The notes: generated by a model from the sequence alone, not told the origin. Shown: positions 1 to 10,080, counted from the first letter of the stretch. The stretch: 64,000 nt of DNA from Mrakia gelida (GCA_024345305.1 BRON01000006.1:992001-1056000), one strand, 5' to 3'. Made by a program: numbers and translations.

Positions 1-825
1 CATCTGAGAGTGACGATTCAGCTCTATCGATGTGTATACGAGCGGCAGAGAACGACTTGAGTGTGCACTTTCAGCGCCTTCGGAGCACTTTGATTCGTTT
101 TCACTCTCCCTCTTTCATTCGTGAAGATCTTCCCGTGAGAGTTTCTCCCTCTTGCGATGGATAGTTCGGCGCGTACTTCCGACGGCGTTTTCGCCGCAAC
201 CCCCCAAGTCCGAGTGAGAATCTACAAAGCGAGGGTTTCGGCTGAACTGAGGGCTTGAAGAGATCTATACATTCCAATATCGATAGGCTCAACCTGAGCG
301 CTCCGGTCGCTGTATCGACATGCGTTTCGTAGATTTCATACTCTCTCTCGAACTACATCGAAGTATGCAACCCCACAGCCAGGGAAACAGCCCGCCCTCT
401 GCGCCATTTTGAGCTTTTCGACGCTATTCGTTCGTTCAGACTGGATTCGTCCTCTCTCCATATCCCCAGATTCTATACATCCAACAGAAACCTATCTGAA
501 AGGACCTCACCACGTCTTCCTGTGAGATCTACAAGCAGCCTTCAGCAGGAAATTCACTCGAACTCGCCCTTCTCTCTTTTTCGATCAGCTTTGAGAACTG
601 AGCAGCTCACCTCCAATCGAGCGTTGTGATTTCCGGTCCCTCTCTCCCTCTTCCCCCTCCCCTCTTTCTTTTCCTCTCCTTCCTCCATCCCTACTTCTCT
701 GTCCGCCTTCAAAAAAGCCTGATTTGCAGTCGAAGAGAAAGGGAGGAGAGAAAGTAGATGAGAAAATGACGAAATAAGACCACGTCTAAACCTCGGTCTG
801 CTCACAGCTCGTTCAGCTCGTTTCA
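1..825. other. No recognisable gene (left edge)
   Basis: Short open frames occur on the minus strand but none shows a domain, a convincing splice pattern or compositional support. The stretch is pyrimidine-rich on the plus strand from about 600 to 720, as is common upstream of genes in this window, so it may hold the 5' region of the membrane-protein remnant that follows. Confidence 0.4.
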
Positions 826-959
826 GTGGTTGGTTCCACAGCACATATGATACCTCTAACCGTATGCGCCGTTCGTAATCCTATGCCATGCGTTCCAACG
901 CGTCGAAACGGTGAAATCCGTCAAGTCTGTACACTCAAGGCAGTCGCGGCACGACTGAC

Positions 960-1775
960 TCTTCGTTTCCCCCCTTCCCTTCGTCTTGTTTACTACACAG
1001 ATCTTAGGACTCAACGGATTCATGGTCGGTCTGAACTTCTGCCGCGGAGTCTCCTTACGCAGCCTCATCAAATTCCGCTACCCACTCAAGTTCGCCTGGA
1101 CGATCCTCTACAGCATCATCTAGCTTTCATGGATCTTGCCCGTCTCGGAACACACCTTGGGAGTCAAGCAGGTGTTTGCTCCTGGGCCGTCAACTGGTAA
1201 GCTCAGCTCTCGCTCTTGACGCTCGGCCCCTTGACTCGAGCCAAACGCGTCGTTGATTTGCTCCGTTTCGTTCTCTCGGACGCAGGAGTTACCCCTTCAT
1301 CTTCTCAACACCTTTGACACCCTTACGTCCTTCATTATCATGCCTCTCATCCCCCGCTGTGTTATAACTGCCGTCCTCACGAGGGGTGAGCCTTCCTTTC
1401 GCTTTTTCCTCCCTCGTCGCGTCGCGTCCCTCTCTTTTCGCTCGACCTGACTCGATGTCGTTCTTCTCTCGTCTCTACTTAATAGAAGTCCAACACCCTT
1501 TCTACAAAGTAAGCCTTCTACTCCCTCCCTCTTCAAAGCACGATTCCTTCCACTTCGAACCCGACCAAACTCGACCTCGTCAGTCCCGCTTTGAGATCTC
1601 GTATCTGTTTCCCTCAAACGCCAACTGGATGGTTCAGACTCGCATCTACGGACACGGTGCAATAAGAAGCAGCTTCAAGTACATCGGCGTCCTCGCTGCT
1701 TGGATCGTGGTGACAGAACTCACGTCGCTTCTCTCTCGGACAAAGGAATTGAAGTCGAGCTTCGATGAAGGATGA
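960..1775 (+). pseudogene. Multipass membrane protein remnant
   Basis: Family not recognised. An acceptor-like TACACAG at about 1001 opens a hydrophobic exon (frame beginning ILGLNGFMVGLNF) that is interrupted by TAG at 1121-1123 and then continues to a donor-like GGTAAGC near 1198. Further exon-like pieces lie at about 1287-1384 (hydrophobic, SFIIMPLIPR) and 1590-1775 (WMVQTRIYGHG, then a membrane-like segment KYIGVLAAWIVVTEL and the stop). Order, spacing and splice signals suggest one plus-strand gene for an integral membrane protein. The in-frame TAG suggests decay, although an unrecognised intron could remove it. No neighbour indicates a function. Confidence 0.3.
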
Positions 1776-2111
1776 GGCTGCTTCGCCGATGGCTCCCTAG
1801 ATGCTCTAATGTTTCACCTCTGACGCCGAGATAGACTACATACACGCTTACTTAGAATGTATTGGTTCCGTGATAACGAAACGAAGACGAAGCGATTGTA
1901 ACGGGACGCGTCCCTTTTGTTCCTGAGCTTCTTACCGAACTCGTTTCCGGAGTCAGAAGACCTGTTTTTGGGTCAGAGAAAGATCCAGATACTACTCCTA
2001 AATGGTGAATTCGAACTCTGTAAACCCATTGAGACGAGAAGGAAAGGTCAGCTCCGCACCCGCTTCAACGACGCGTTCTTTTCCCGCCCTTCATTTCCTC
2101 CTCCCTCTTCC

Positions 2112-2585
2112 CTTCACCGTCTCGAAAGTACGAACAGAAAAGAACAACCTCACTCTAAGAGGACTCATCCCAGAACTCCCCACCCATCAACCTCTCTCTC
2201 GCCTCGACCTTCTCCTTCGAGAATGTTAAAAGGTGGGTGTAGCTCGCTGCAGAGAGAAGCTCTTCAGTACAAGTAATGCATAGAGGAGTAGGAAGTAGAG
2301 CAGCGAGACTAGAACTTACCAGCAGAGATATGCTCGTCAGTACAAGTGAAGAGCAACTCTCTGCGAGGTCCGCGAGCTTACATACCTGTGGGTCGATTTC
2401 ATGGAACCTACTAGAAAAACTCTGAGCTAGTATGTGATGTACCTAGATAAAACCTGTAGAAGAGAGAAAGAGATAAGGAATGTTCCGGAGACGACCCGAC
2501 GCGACTGCCCGCTCGTCGTCCCTTTCAACAAGACCTACCAAAGTTCACGCGATCGTGATTGCCGCTAGGATCTTAGCAGAGTAAG
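2112..2585 (+). pseudogene. Host exon split by LTR-B copy B1
   Basis: An open exon-like stretch ends at 2223 reading ...PLSRLDLLLRE. The sequence just beyond the LTR (2531-2579) stays open as RPTKVHAIVIAARILAE before a donor-like GAGTAAGTC. This is consistent with one exon interrupted by the LTR between 2224 and 2530. The two flanks do not carry an obvious 5-bp target duplication (GAGAA on the left, AGACC on the right), so the join could also be a rearrangement. Product unknown. Confidence 0.25.
2224..2530 (-). mobile_element. LTR-B copy B1 (solo LTR, 307 bp, minus)
   Basis: Read on the minus strand the repeat begins TGTTGAAAGGGACGACGAGC and ends CACCTTTTAACA, giving the TG...CA ends of an LTR. 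It matches the plus-strand copy at 42537 over most of its length and has the same length as the diverged copy at 6476-6782. A TATA-like TATGTAAG precedes the region ACTCGCAGAGAG-type leader sequence. Inside it, 2247-2319 (73 nt) is an intron-like segment: donor GTAAGT, acceptor CTCTGCAG. The segment's 3' end repeats the 27-30 nt immediately upstream of the donor. No internal retroelement coding sequence is attached. Superfamily cannot be assigned from the LTR alone. Confidence 0.75.
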
Positions 2586-2635
2586 TCTCTGTGGTTCATC
2601 AGTCTGGAACCGCGGACGTCTCCCTGGAAAGCGCT

Positions 2636-3200
2636 ATCACAGTCCTTTCGTCTTACTTCCCTTAATTGCTTCGCCTCCCTTCAATACGCTCGCCTCGCTT
2701 TCTACTCTATAAACTCCATCTTGAGATAACTTTAGTTCATTCCTCATCTTCGTTCTGCATGAGTGAGTGCCTGACTTTTTTCGTCGCGTCGGTCTACCCT
2801 GGTCCTCTCGCCCTCTATGGTCTCCCTCAATTCCAGCGTCGGCCGACAGTGATGCTTTTGGGCTTGACTTTGTAATCTGTTCGAAAGCGTCTGCTTTGCT
2901 TCCTTGCGTTGGAGACTCTGAGTGGGCAGGTGAAACAGATCACGACAGCCTGTCGTTTCTCCTCCTCGCTAGGAAGGCTTGGGTTTGAAAGACTGAGTGT
3001 TTGTATAAACTCCGTTAGTCTCACCAAGTTCTGGACCTTGCTGACGCGTCCGTTTTGTAGATACTGGGCTGTGCAGCAGATTCTCACGAGCTCGATCCTT
3101 TTCGTTGGAAACTTGGTTCGAAGGAGTGCAGAGGCAGGCAAGATGAAGGATCATTAAATGACAGCCTGTCGTTTCTTATTTCCGCTCGCTATGGAGTGGA
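2636..3200 (+). repeat. Dispersed repeat family C, copy C1
   Basis: About 550 bp align by eye with 46606-47155 in the same orientation at roughly 70-75 percent identity. Shared landmarks include a leader CCTTTCGTC, TATA-like CTATAAAC near 2705, TTTCGTCGCGTC near 2779, GTTCGAAGGAGTG near 3117, and two copies (about 2944 and 3162) of GACAGCCTGTCGTTTCT containing the near-palindrome GACAG-C-CTGTC. No coding frame is conserved between the copies. It could be a non-autonomous element or an untranslated region of a retroelement, since fragments of it lie beside gag zinc-knuckle remnants. Confidence 0.6.
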
Positions 3201-4689
3201 AAGGAAAAGAGAGGTGGAGTCGAAACTGATCTGGACATCTATATTACCTTGATCTCGATGGCAGCACTGCTCCCCCGTGTTTCTCCATCCTCACGCTAGA
3301 CACTTGATGAACATTGAAAAAGTACATAAAGCATGTTGCTTCGCGTGAAGTGGCTTTCTAGTTGTTTTGAAAAGTAGCTCTTTGAGAGTCTGGCGATAAC
3401 GAAAGGCTGTCTTTTCTTCATACTCCTGAGAACTCACATCTTCAACTCTACCTTGGCGACCGCTTCTTGACCGTTAATCGGATGGAAAGAGGTGCTCTGT
3501 CGCAGCGATAAGGTTATTTCGCTCTTTAGCGACCAAGAACAAAGGGGGAACTCGCCAGTGCCTTTCAGTCCGTCGGCCCATGGTTCTTCGCGTCGGGTAC
3601 AGGCATGAAGAATCGAAGGAAAGCTACGAGATGTACGACCAGAGATGAACCTCTTCTCCCTGAGTCGAGACTGGCCAAGATTCCTGAGGCGAGAGCGACT
3701 GGAGGTAGAGCTGCAAGAGAAAAGGAGGGAGGAAGGAGGGTGCCGAACGGACAATCAAGATCGACAAAGGTCAGCGAGGAACGGTCAAGGATCGAACAGT
3801 GAAGATCTGCGAACCTCGTTGAGGAGACGGCCGGACGCTTGGGGTCGATGGAAGACTGATAGAAGATAGGTGTATTCGGCAAGGGAAGCGAAGCTCAGCC
3901 AGAGTGTTCGACCTTCGTTTGGCTCGTTGTCTTGAAGCTCGACTCGTCGTCGTCGCAGATCGACGCGTCGAACCTCCTGACCTTTCTTTAGAAAGAGTTG
4001 TCAGCGTCGAGATCGACACTTGAATGGAACAAAGAAAAAAAATGATCACCAGTTGATCGTGGAACCCAATGCTCTTTGAGACAGGCAATCAAGTCTTCAT
4101 CGTCACAAGAGGAAACGCGAGCTTTCCGGCTGTTGAGGAGGCAGGCCTGCGTCGAGCGAGGAGGAACCCGTGATGTGAGTCGAACGCGATTCGAAAGAGC
4201 GCTAGAATGAAAGAGAAGCTCACGTATACAATCTTCTGCGCCGTATCTAGCCAGAGGATCTCGACAAGGTACATGGGTGCGTGAAATCCGGGAATGGCAA
4301 GAACAGAGGGGTCGTATAGACTAAAAGAAAAGTTGGGATGATCTGACCTTTTCCTCGGTAGATGGCGTCAGCCTTGAGCTAGGGTTAGCTGCCGCCTTGG
4401 TTTTGAGATATAGCAGAGTTAGTAGTCCTTATTACTTGAGGTGATGTGAGCGCTTGGATGAGGCAGAGAGGAGTAGAGGTGACGAGAGGGTGTTTGAAAA
4501 AGAAGTCCTCCCTCAATGTTAGTCGTGGGAGCGGACCCTGTAGTGAACGACCTGGTTCTTGAAACATTACCAGGTGAGGACTGTTGTGCGCGGCGTTCCC
4601 TTACCCCTCTTGCTCTCGCTCGAGCCCTACATCTATACCCCGTGGTGACGTCTCTAGGGCTTCTATCTCTCCACTCGTTTCTGGAGCAA
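3201..4689. other. No recognisable gene
   Basis: Open frames on both strands between 3434 and 4880 are low-complexity Arg/Ser-rich overlaps without domain or splice support. Nothing that I can name is present. A GAAAGGCTGTCTTTTC stretch near 3402 is only distantly reminiscent of the family C palindrome. Confidence 0.4.
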
Positions 4690-4875
4690 CCGGTTGGGCC
4701 CATTGTCATGGAAAGAAGGAGTGGGGAGGTGAAACTGGAGGATAGGGAAAAGACAGCCTGTCGTTTCTCATTTTCGCTATGGAGCGGGAAGGAAAAGAGA
4801 CGTTGTGTCGAAATCTCGTCTGAGAATTTGTATCAACATCATCCAGAGACAGCAGCACTGCTCCCATCTCAGCCC
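4690..4875 (+). repeat. Fragment of repeat family C
   Basis: Contains GGAAAAGACAGCCTGTCG with the downstream TTTCTCATTTTCGCT and the flanking GGAAAGGAAAAGAG-like tract that also follows the second motif of C1 (near 3200). Only the 3' third of the repeat is present. It runs directly into a gag zinc-knuckle remnant. Confidence 0.5.
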
Positions 4876-4880
4876 TCCTA

Positions 4881-5090
4881 GTCGACAAGAGGACCGCCAA
4901 GTGGCATCACTGCCACAAGGTAGGACACTTCAAGTCGGAGTGCTGGGAGTTGAATGGAGGAAAGCCCACGGGTCCAGGACAAGGTGGAAAGGGAGAGAAG
5001 TTCGGGAAGGGGAAGAAGGAGAACAAGGGGAACTGGAGGAAGGATATAGGGAAGAGCGACCCTCCCTTCCGTCTCGACTCCGTGCCTTAG
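4881..5090 (+). pseudogene. Retrotransposon gag zinc-knuckle remnant ZK1
   Basis: The plus-strand frame reads VDKRTAKWHHCHKVGHFKSE-C, then a basic Gly/Lys tail to a stop at 5090. The CCHC knuckle pattern C-x2-C-x4-H-x4-C is recognisable, but the first cysteine is tryptophan. The same block occurs on the minus strand at 47918-48066 and 49012-49140. Such a knuckle is the nucleic-acid-binding tail of a Gag protein. No further gag or pol sequence is attached here, so it is a fossil fragment, plausibly of the copia family present elsewhere in the window. Confidence 0.65.
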
Positions 5091-5940
5091 ATGCATACAA
5101 GAAGTACGTCGTAAGTCTTTGTTATCATTGAAGTGCGAGTGAGAGAGAAGGAAGGAATCTGACGTCGAATCGGCACTCGTTTCTGTCCAGCTTCGAGGTT
5201 TTCTTCGTCAGGAGGAGAGCAGAGGCGAAGGAGGAGTCCGAGCTCGTCGTTGGACGCCAGAGACGAAAGCTCACCCATTCATCTCTACGCTTCTATTTTA
5301 TTTGGGAGCAGGACCACTTTCACTGGTCGGTCGGCCAAGGTCCCAAAAGACCGTCCCCAGTTTGTCTTCCCCGAGGGAGAATCTTCTCGTCGTGAGCACC
5401 GCGAAGTCCTTAGACAGTCGAAGATGTCCTATGCGATGCGAGAAATCAGCGTCGTCAAAGGCTAGGAGAGCTACATATGTTCAAAGACGTTCCCTCCGAC
5501 GACGCGTCTCCGCCCCCACTCCTCCGCTGTCCAAGACCCCCCCCCCCCGGAGAATTCGCCCCCCCCCAAAAAAGTATATGTCTTCGAACCAAGCGAATGC
5601 GCTACTCCAGAGCAGCCGACTCCTGGCGTCCAGGATTGAAGATGGACGAGGAAGACGAGCGGAGTTAAGAGGTTTGGTGAGCGGAGGGAAGTGGAGAGCA
5701 GAGGGGTGGCGAGGATTGTGTGGATATTGCGGTTGGGATCGAAAGGTTGGTTGAGCGGGTGTGCGGTGTGCATAGCGAGCAGGGAGGGGAGGAGGGACGG
5801 GAGTGAGTTAGGGATGTCCAACTGAGAGAAGCGACTTAGAAACCAAGGAGGAGTCGAACGTTGAGTCAGCATGAGGAGAAAACTTGAGTTATAGTTGAAC
5901 TTGAGATCGAGCGAGAGAGAGCAACGGGATGCACTCACTG

Positions 5941-6289
5941 CTAGCAAGTACCAACCTCGACAGCGAAGACGCGTCTCCATCGCTCGACATCTTCGTTCGT
6001 TCTGATAGCCTCCTCCATCTCCAGCTTCTCCTCTTCCGACTTCACCACCACGATGATAGATGCATCCTGCATCTGACCAAGCGCAAACCACCGGTGACCT
6101 TTGCCGGATTTCGTGGAAAGCGAGGTCAACCGGGAGGACGGCGCGACGAAGATCCGAAGGACAGATGTAGTCTCTGACTCGAGGTTTTAGGTTGTGATAC
6201 AGAAGTCGAAGGCTCACCCAATCTACATCTTCTTCCACATCAAGTTTATCTAGATGCTTCAACCGATGTCCACCATTGCCAGCAACCAC
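5941..6289 (-). CDS. Possible spliced gene, unknown product
   Basis: A short first exon (6289 downward, MVAGNGGHRLKHLDKLDVEE) meets a donor-like GTGAGCC near 6216. A second exon-like frame (about 6129-5955) is rich in charged residues (KSEEEKLEMEEAIRTNEDVE) and ends near a donor-like GTTGGTAC. The frame is open and composition is protein-like, but I recognise no family and cannot place the end. A much longer continuous minus frame down to 5471 overlaps it; that frame is low-complexity and I do not believe it. Confidence 0.25.
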
Positions 6290-6475
6290 ACTCTCCTGTT
6301 CGAACGTGGGTCATTCCTGCGGTCTTGCCCCTTGATCAGGAAGCTGAAGAGGACCAGACTCAGCAGCCACAATCAGCAATGACCTTGCCTTGTCAGACGA
6401 TAGTCCAGAACCTCCCAGTCCTCCCAGACTCCGACCGCTCTCCTTCCTCAACCAACGGTTCGTTCTAGTTCCTTC

Positions 6476-6782
6476 TGTTGTGAGGTTTCGGCTCTGGAGG
6501 AGGATGGTCTTCAGTACAAGTAATATATAAACGAGATCCAGTAGCGAGAGATGGTAGAACTCACCTGGAGGAGGATGGTCTTCAGTACAAGTGAAGAACC
6601 TCCTCCTCTCAGTGTGAGCCCTCCTTATATAATCTACGAGAACCCTCCGCAGCACCTATGACGTATCTACTATTGCAAGAGATGACTAAGCTACCTACGG
6701 AGAAACTACTAGAACTATGGAGAAGAGAGAAGGTGCTAGAAACGACTCGACGCGGCTCGTCTCAATGACGCACTTCTCAACA
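6476..6782 (-). mobile_element. LTR-B copy B3 (307 bp, minus)
   Basis: On the minus strand it begins TGTTGAGAAGTGCGTC and ends CCTCACAACA. It has exactly the length of copy B1 but a diverged sequence, so it represents a second subfamily. A TATA box TTATATAA lies at 6625-6632. An intron-like segment of 71 nt (6494-6564) has donor GTGAGT and acceptor CTCCAG. The 28 nt before the donor (ACTTGTACTGAAGACCATCC then TCCTCCAG) are repeated identically at the segment's 3' end. The upper edge abuts kinase fragment K1 inside what was an intron of that gene; the lower flank is unrelated to the kinase, so the locus has rearranged. Confidence 0.8.
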
Positions 6783-7240
6783 CGCCTTACTGACGAAGAG
6801 GAACAAGCGGCATAGCCAGGAAGGCTCACCCTTGACTTCGGTGACTGTTGATGAAGGTGTGAAGATCCCCTTTCGCGCAAAACTCCATGATGATGTTTTT
6901 CGTAAGAGGTGTTTCGATGTAGTCCTCAAAGCGGACGATGTGGACGTGATCAAGTTGTCGAAGGAGCTGGACTTCGACGGTGATTGCGTTGGTGAAGGCT
7001 ACGTCCAACCTGGCAGGGACCTTCATAGTTTTGACAGCAAAGAGCTGCGAAATGGTACCAGGCGTCAGCATGGATATTGAGGTCTGGGGGAAAGAAGGAT
7101 GGGGAATGACGGAAAGAAAGCACGTAAGGACCCACTTTCCGATCTGAGCGACGCTGAGCTTTGTACACTGTTCCAAATCCGCCTTGACCGAGTTTCTTCG
7201 TCAAAGCGTACTGAGATCGAAGATCGTCTGTGACTGGCAT
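6783..7240 (-). pseudogene. Protein-kinase fragment K1 (N-lobe)
   Basis: Two exons are clear. Exon 1 (7136-7240) encodes 35 residues from MPVTDDLRSQ with the glycine loop GQGGFGTVY. Exon 2 (6830-7044) encodes FAVKTMKVPARLD with the VAxK lysine, the alphaC region TVEVQLLRQLDH and the hinge IIMEFCAKGDLHTFI. A donor GGTGAGCC follows, but the downstream intron is cut at 6783 by LTR-B copy B3, so the catalytic loop and C-lobe are missing. The pattern resembles NIMA-related (NEK) Ser/Thr kinases; that is a family-level guess. The fragment itself is undamaged, and could express only a truncated, non-catalytic N-lobe. Confidence 0.7.
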
Positions 7241-7951
7241 GAGTGCTGATACGTCTGCAGGGACCGAAGCAAGCAAAGAGATCAGTTGCTGCGTCGACAG
7301 CAACCATGCATAAGGCAGAGACCCCAAGACAAGCAGCCGATAGAGGGACTTACAAAGATGAACAGGAAAGCTGAATTTCTAGACTTGAAGGACACGAACA
7401 AACAGTGGACAGCGAAGGGTGAGGTCAGGGGCGCGAAGGTGAGATATGCAGCTGGCTGGTGTGGTAGTTGGTAGAAAGGGCTGGTGTGTCGAAGGAAAAA
7501 TGTCCGTACCTCAATCTATGAAAGGGAACAGTGCGAAGCTGTCATGAGTGCGGATTGAAGGTCAAAGGGAACGAAGGTATGAAGGGGAAGGGGAAGCGAC
7601 GCAGCCGATAGACGAAGCACATGAAACGCGTAAGGGTGAGGATGAAAGGGGACCGGTGATCGATCAGCGCAGGCTGACTATCCGCCCCCTTCGCTTCCTT
7701 CGCTTCAGTCTTTGCCTTTGTTCCGTGCTTCTTTTGTTTCTTTCCCTGCTGATCGTTGAGTTGTTTCAGCGTGTTCTCTCCCTTTGTTCTGGCTCCCTTT
7801 GTGCGGTCTCAACGGCTCAAAAGCGTCCCTCCTTCCCTTTGCTTTCAACCTTCATCTTTCACACCTTCTTTGATCTACATCCTCTGCTACCTTCGCACTT
7901 CCCACCTTCCCCACTCAAAAACCGCCTCTCTCTAACCCTCCCTACCCGCCG
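7241..7951. other. Intergenic, probable 5' region of the next gene
   Basis: No domain-bearing frame. From about 7680 the plus strand becomes strongly pyrimidine-rich (CTTCCTTCGCTTCAGTC and similar) up to the start at 7952, as is typical ahead of genes in this window. A longer open plus frame at 7548-8105 overlaps the gene start and looks like a compositional shadow. Confidence 0.4.
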
Positions 7952-9212
7952 ATGTCTGCCTTCAACGTCCTCCGCCCAACCTTGCAGTCCCTTTCCGTCG
8001 AAGAGCCATCCCTGGTCTCCCTTGCCAACTCGGTCTACGAAACCCTTCACGCCAGCAAAGGGGACAAGATCGCACACAACGCCGCAAGAATGTACCTTGC
8101 CATGATCGCTGGCTTTGAGCAAGCAGGGCTCATGACATCGAGCTGCGCTCCGAGCATCTGGATCCAAACATCAACTGGCAACTACGAAGTTCGTATAGGA
8201 ATCTCTGTCGTCCCCTTCTTGACAGATGGACTGACTTCAACCTTTCACCACGCTTGTCCTCAGATCTGCCTGTCGCCCGAAGAAGATGATGATGGATCGG
8301 ACGGAAACAATTCTGAGATGGAACTCGATGATGTGGAAAGGCAGTCGCGGGCTTATGTGAGTACTTTCTTTGTTGCCCCCTGACCAGTCTTACGCGGTGA
8401 AATAGATCGCTAACTGACTTCTGCGTGATTTTACAAAGCTCACCCATCAACCAGCAAAGACAAGAAAGCAGATCGGAGCGTCCAAGTCTGTGCAGCTTCT
8501 CAACACCCTCCAACTATTCGACTTCAGCACTCTTCCTGCAGCGCGGACACAGGAGCCAGCATTCTCAACAACCGCCCCAACCGGTGGGACTGTCAACGTA
8601 CTGGTCCGGCTGGCGTCGGGGTCTTCACCAGTAGACGTTTCCTTGACCAGTCCTCTGGGTCGGCTGGCGTCCTCCTTACGCTCCATCGATCAACTCGACA
8701 GACGGAGCCGATGTCTTACGATTGCCAACAACTGGGCCTACTACGACCTTGGAACCGTTTGAAAGCATTCTGTATGGTAAGTCGACCTTTCCGTCCTGTG
8801 TTCAGCAACCTTTTTTTTTTTTGGTCCAACGACCTCGGACCTTTTACACTGTGTCCTTTTTTTGCCACCGACTGCAGTCATCAAAGGAGGACGTGACTTC
8901 AGCGTGGGATTCCAAGAAAAACGTCTCATCGACCTGGTCCTTGCTCATGGCGACATGGCTGACTACATCAAGAGCGGCAACGGCAACAGCAGCGGTACTT
9001 CGAGGGAAGCCATCAAGAAGCGACTTCAGCGGGCTCGCAAGTTCCTAATGATTGTCGAGCTGTTTGGGACAACAGTGCTCAACGCAACTCCCGACGTCTC
9101 GGTCTCTCGTCTGGATCTTGTTAGCTTGCGTTTGCTTGCGGGGCTGGTTCTCGAAGGCAACGCCAACCGGATCGTTGAAACCATTGGGCGGAAGATCAGT
9201 CTCGTTCGATGA
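7952..9212 (+). CDS. Hypothetical protein, possibly broken
   Basis: Family not recognised. Exon 1 begins MSAFNVLRPTLQSLS and ends at GTTCGT near 8188. Exon 2 carries an acidic stretch (PEEDDDGSDGNNSEMELDD). Exon 3 (about 8438 onward) is long and open through SKSVQLLNTLQLFDF to YYDLGTV, where TGA occurs at 8760-8762. The donor at about 8776 and exon 4 (8879-9212, VIKGGRDFSVGFQEKR, helical Leu-rich, ending KISLVR) continue only in a shifted frame. Either exon 3 holds an unrecognised intron or a frameshift has split the gene. It lies directly upstream of, and in the same orientation as, kinase fragment K2. An alternative frame of its last exon splices in frame onto K2, so it may once have been a kinase with this N-terminal region. 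Confidence 0.45.
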
Positions 9213-9314
9213 GGGAGGAGCACAAGGTAAGTCTCTTTGTGTCGTTTCTTTTTTGGATCGCGCTGGTTCAAGGAAGATTTCACTCATCTGATTGACGCCT
9301 CTCTTGTGGTTCAG

Positions 9315-9776
9315 CTTTCGATGCTACGTCGATCGGGCGCGATAACATTCATTCTCTTGCACAAGTTGCTGTCAAAACTATGAAGGTCCCTGCCAGGTTG
9401 GACGTAGCCTTCACCAACGCAATCACCGTCGAAGTCCAGCTCCTTCGACAACTTGATCACGTCCACATCGTCCGCTTTGAGGACTACATCGAAACACCTC
9501 TTACGAAAAACATCATTATGGAGTTTTGCGCGAAAGGGGATCTTCACACCTTCATCAGCAGTCACCGAAGTCAAGGGTGAGCCTTTCTTGCTATGCCGCT
9601 TGCTCCCCTTCGTCAGTAAGGCGCACCTGACACATTTGAACCAGTGTTTACATTGACGAAGGAGCAATCCAGAATATAGTCATAAGCCTCACCCTCGCTC
9701 TACACTACTGCCACACTCCGACTTCGACGAGAGGCGCGATTCTTCACCGGGACATCAAGCCTGAGAATGGTACGTC
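9315..9776 (+). pseudogene. Protein-kinase fragment K2 (hinge to HRD loop)
   Basis: Exon 2 homologous to K1 is present (about 9366-9580, nearly identical protein: KTMKVPARLDVAFTNAITVE ... CAKGDLHTFI). The next exon (about 9647-9770), which K1 lacks, encodes YIDEGAIQNIVISLTLALHY and the catalytic loop LHRDIKPEN. The glycine-loop exon of K1 is absent; instead a different exon (9315-9366, DATSIGRDNIHSLAQ) joins in frame before VAVKTMK. After a donor-like GTACGTCAG at 9771 no activation segment or C-lobe follows. So K2 is a centre piece of the same kinase, broken at both ends. The TSTRG spacer before the HRD loop is NEK-like. Confidence 0.7.
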
Positions 9777-10080
9777 AGCCATCCATGCCAAGTCGAAGAC
9801 ATGCCCAGCATCAAGGGTGGCTCGCTTTGCTGGATCGGATCGCGAGTTGGCGAAGAAGGAGGAGAGGGGAGGTAGTGGTGAGTGAACTTCTCGTTGAGCA
9901 ATCTCTACGAGCGTGAGAAGAGGGATCGAATCGAGGAAGGGACGGGGTCAGGTTCTTTTCTTGGACGAAAAGGAGGAAAGGGACGAGAAGAGAGTGAAGT
10001 CTTGAGACCGACCGATCACCCAACTCTTGTACCAACGAGGCTTCAGCTTCAAAGGACGAAGAAAGGACGAGAAACTCACC

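Noticed and set aside
2219..2535. Target duplication for LTR-B copy B1
   Set aside because: Flanks GAGAA and AGACC do not match at 4-6 bp, so I do not claim one.
5538..5572. Two poly-C tracts flanking GAGAATTCGC
   Set aside because: Simple low-complexity sequence with no repeat elsewhere; probably polymerase slippage.
5471..6289. Long continuous minus-strand open frame of 272 codons
   Set aside because: It crosses a C11 tract, a C10 tract and several good splice signals, is low in complexity and shows no domain. The spliced reading of its upper part is more plausible.
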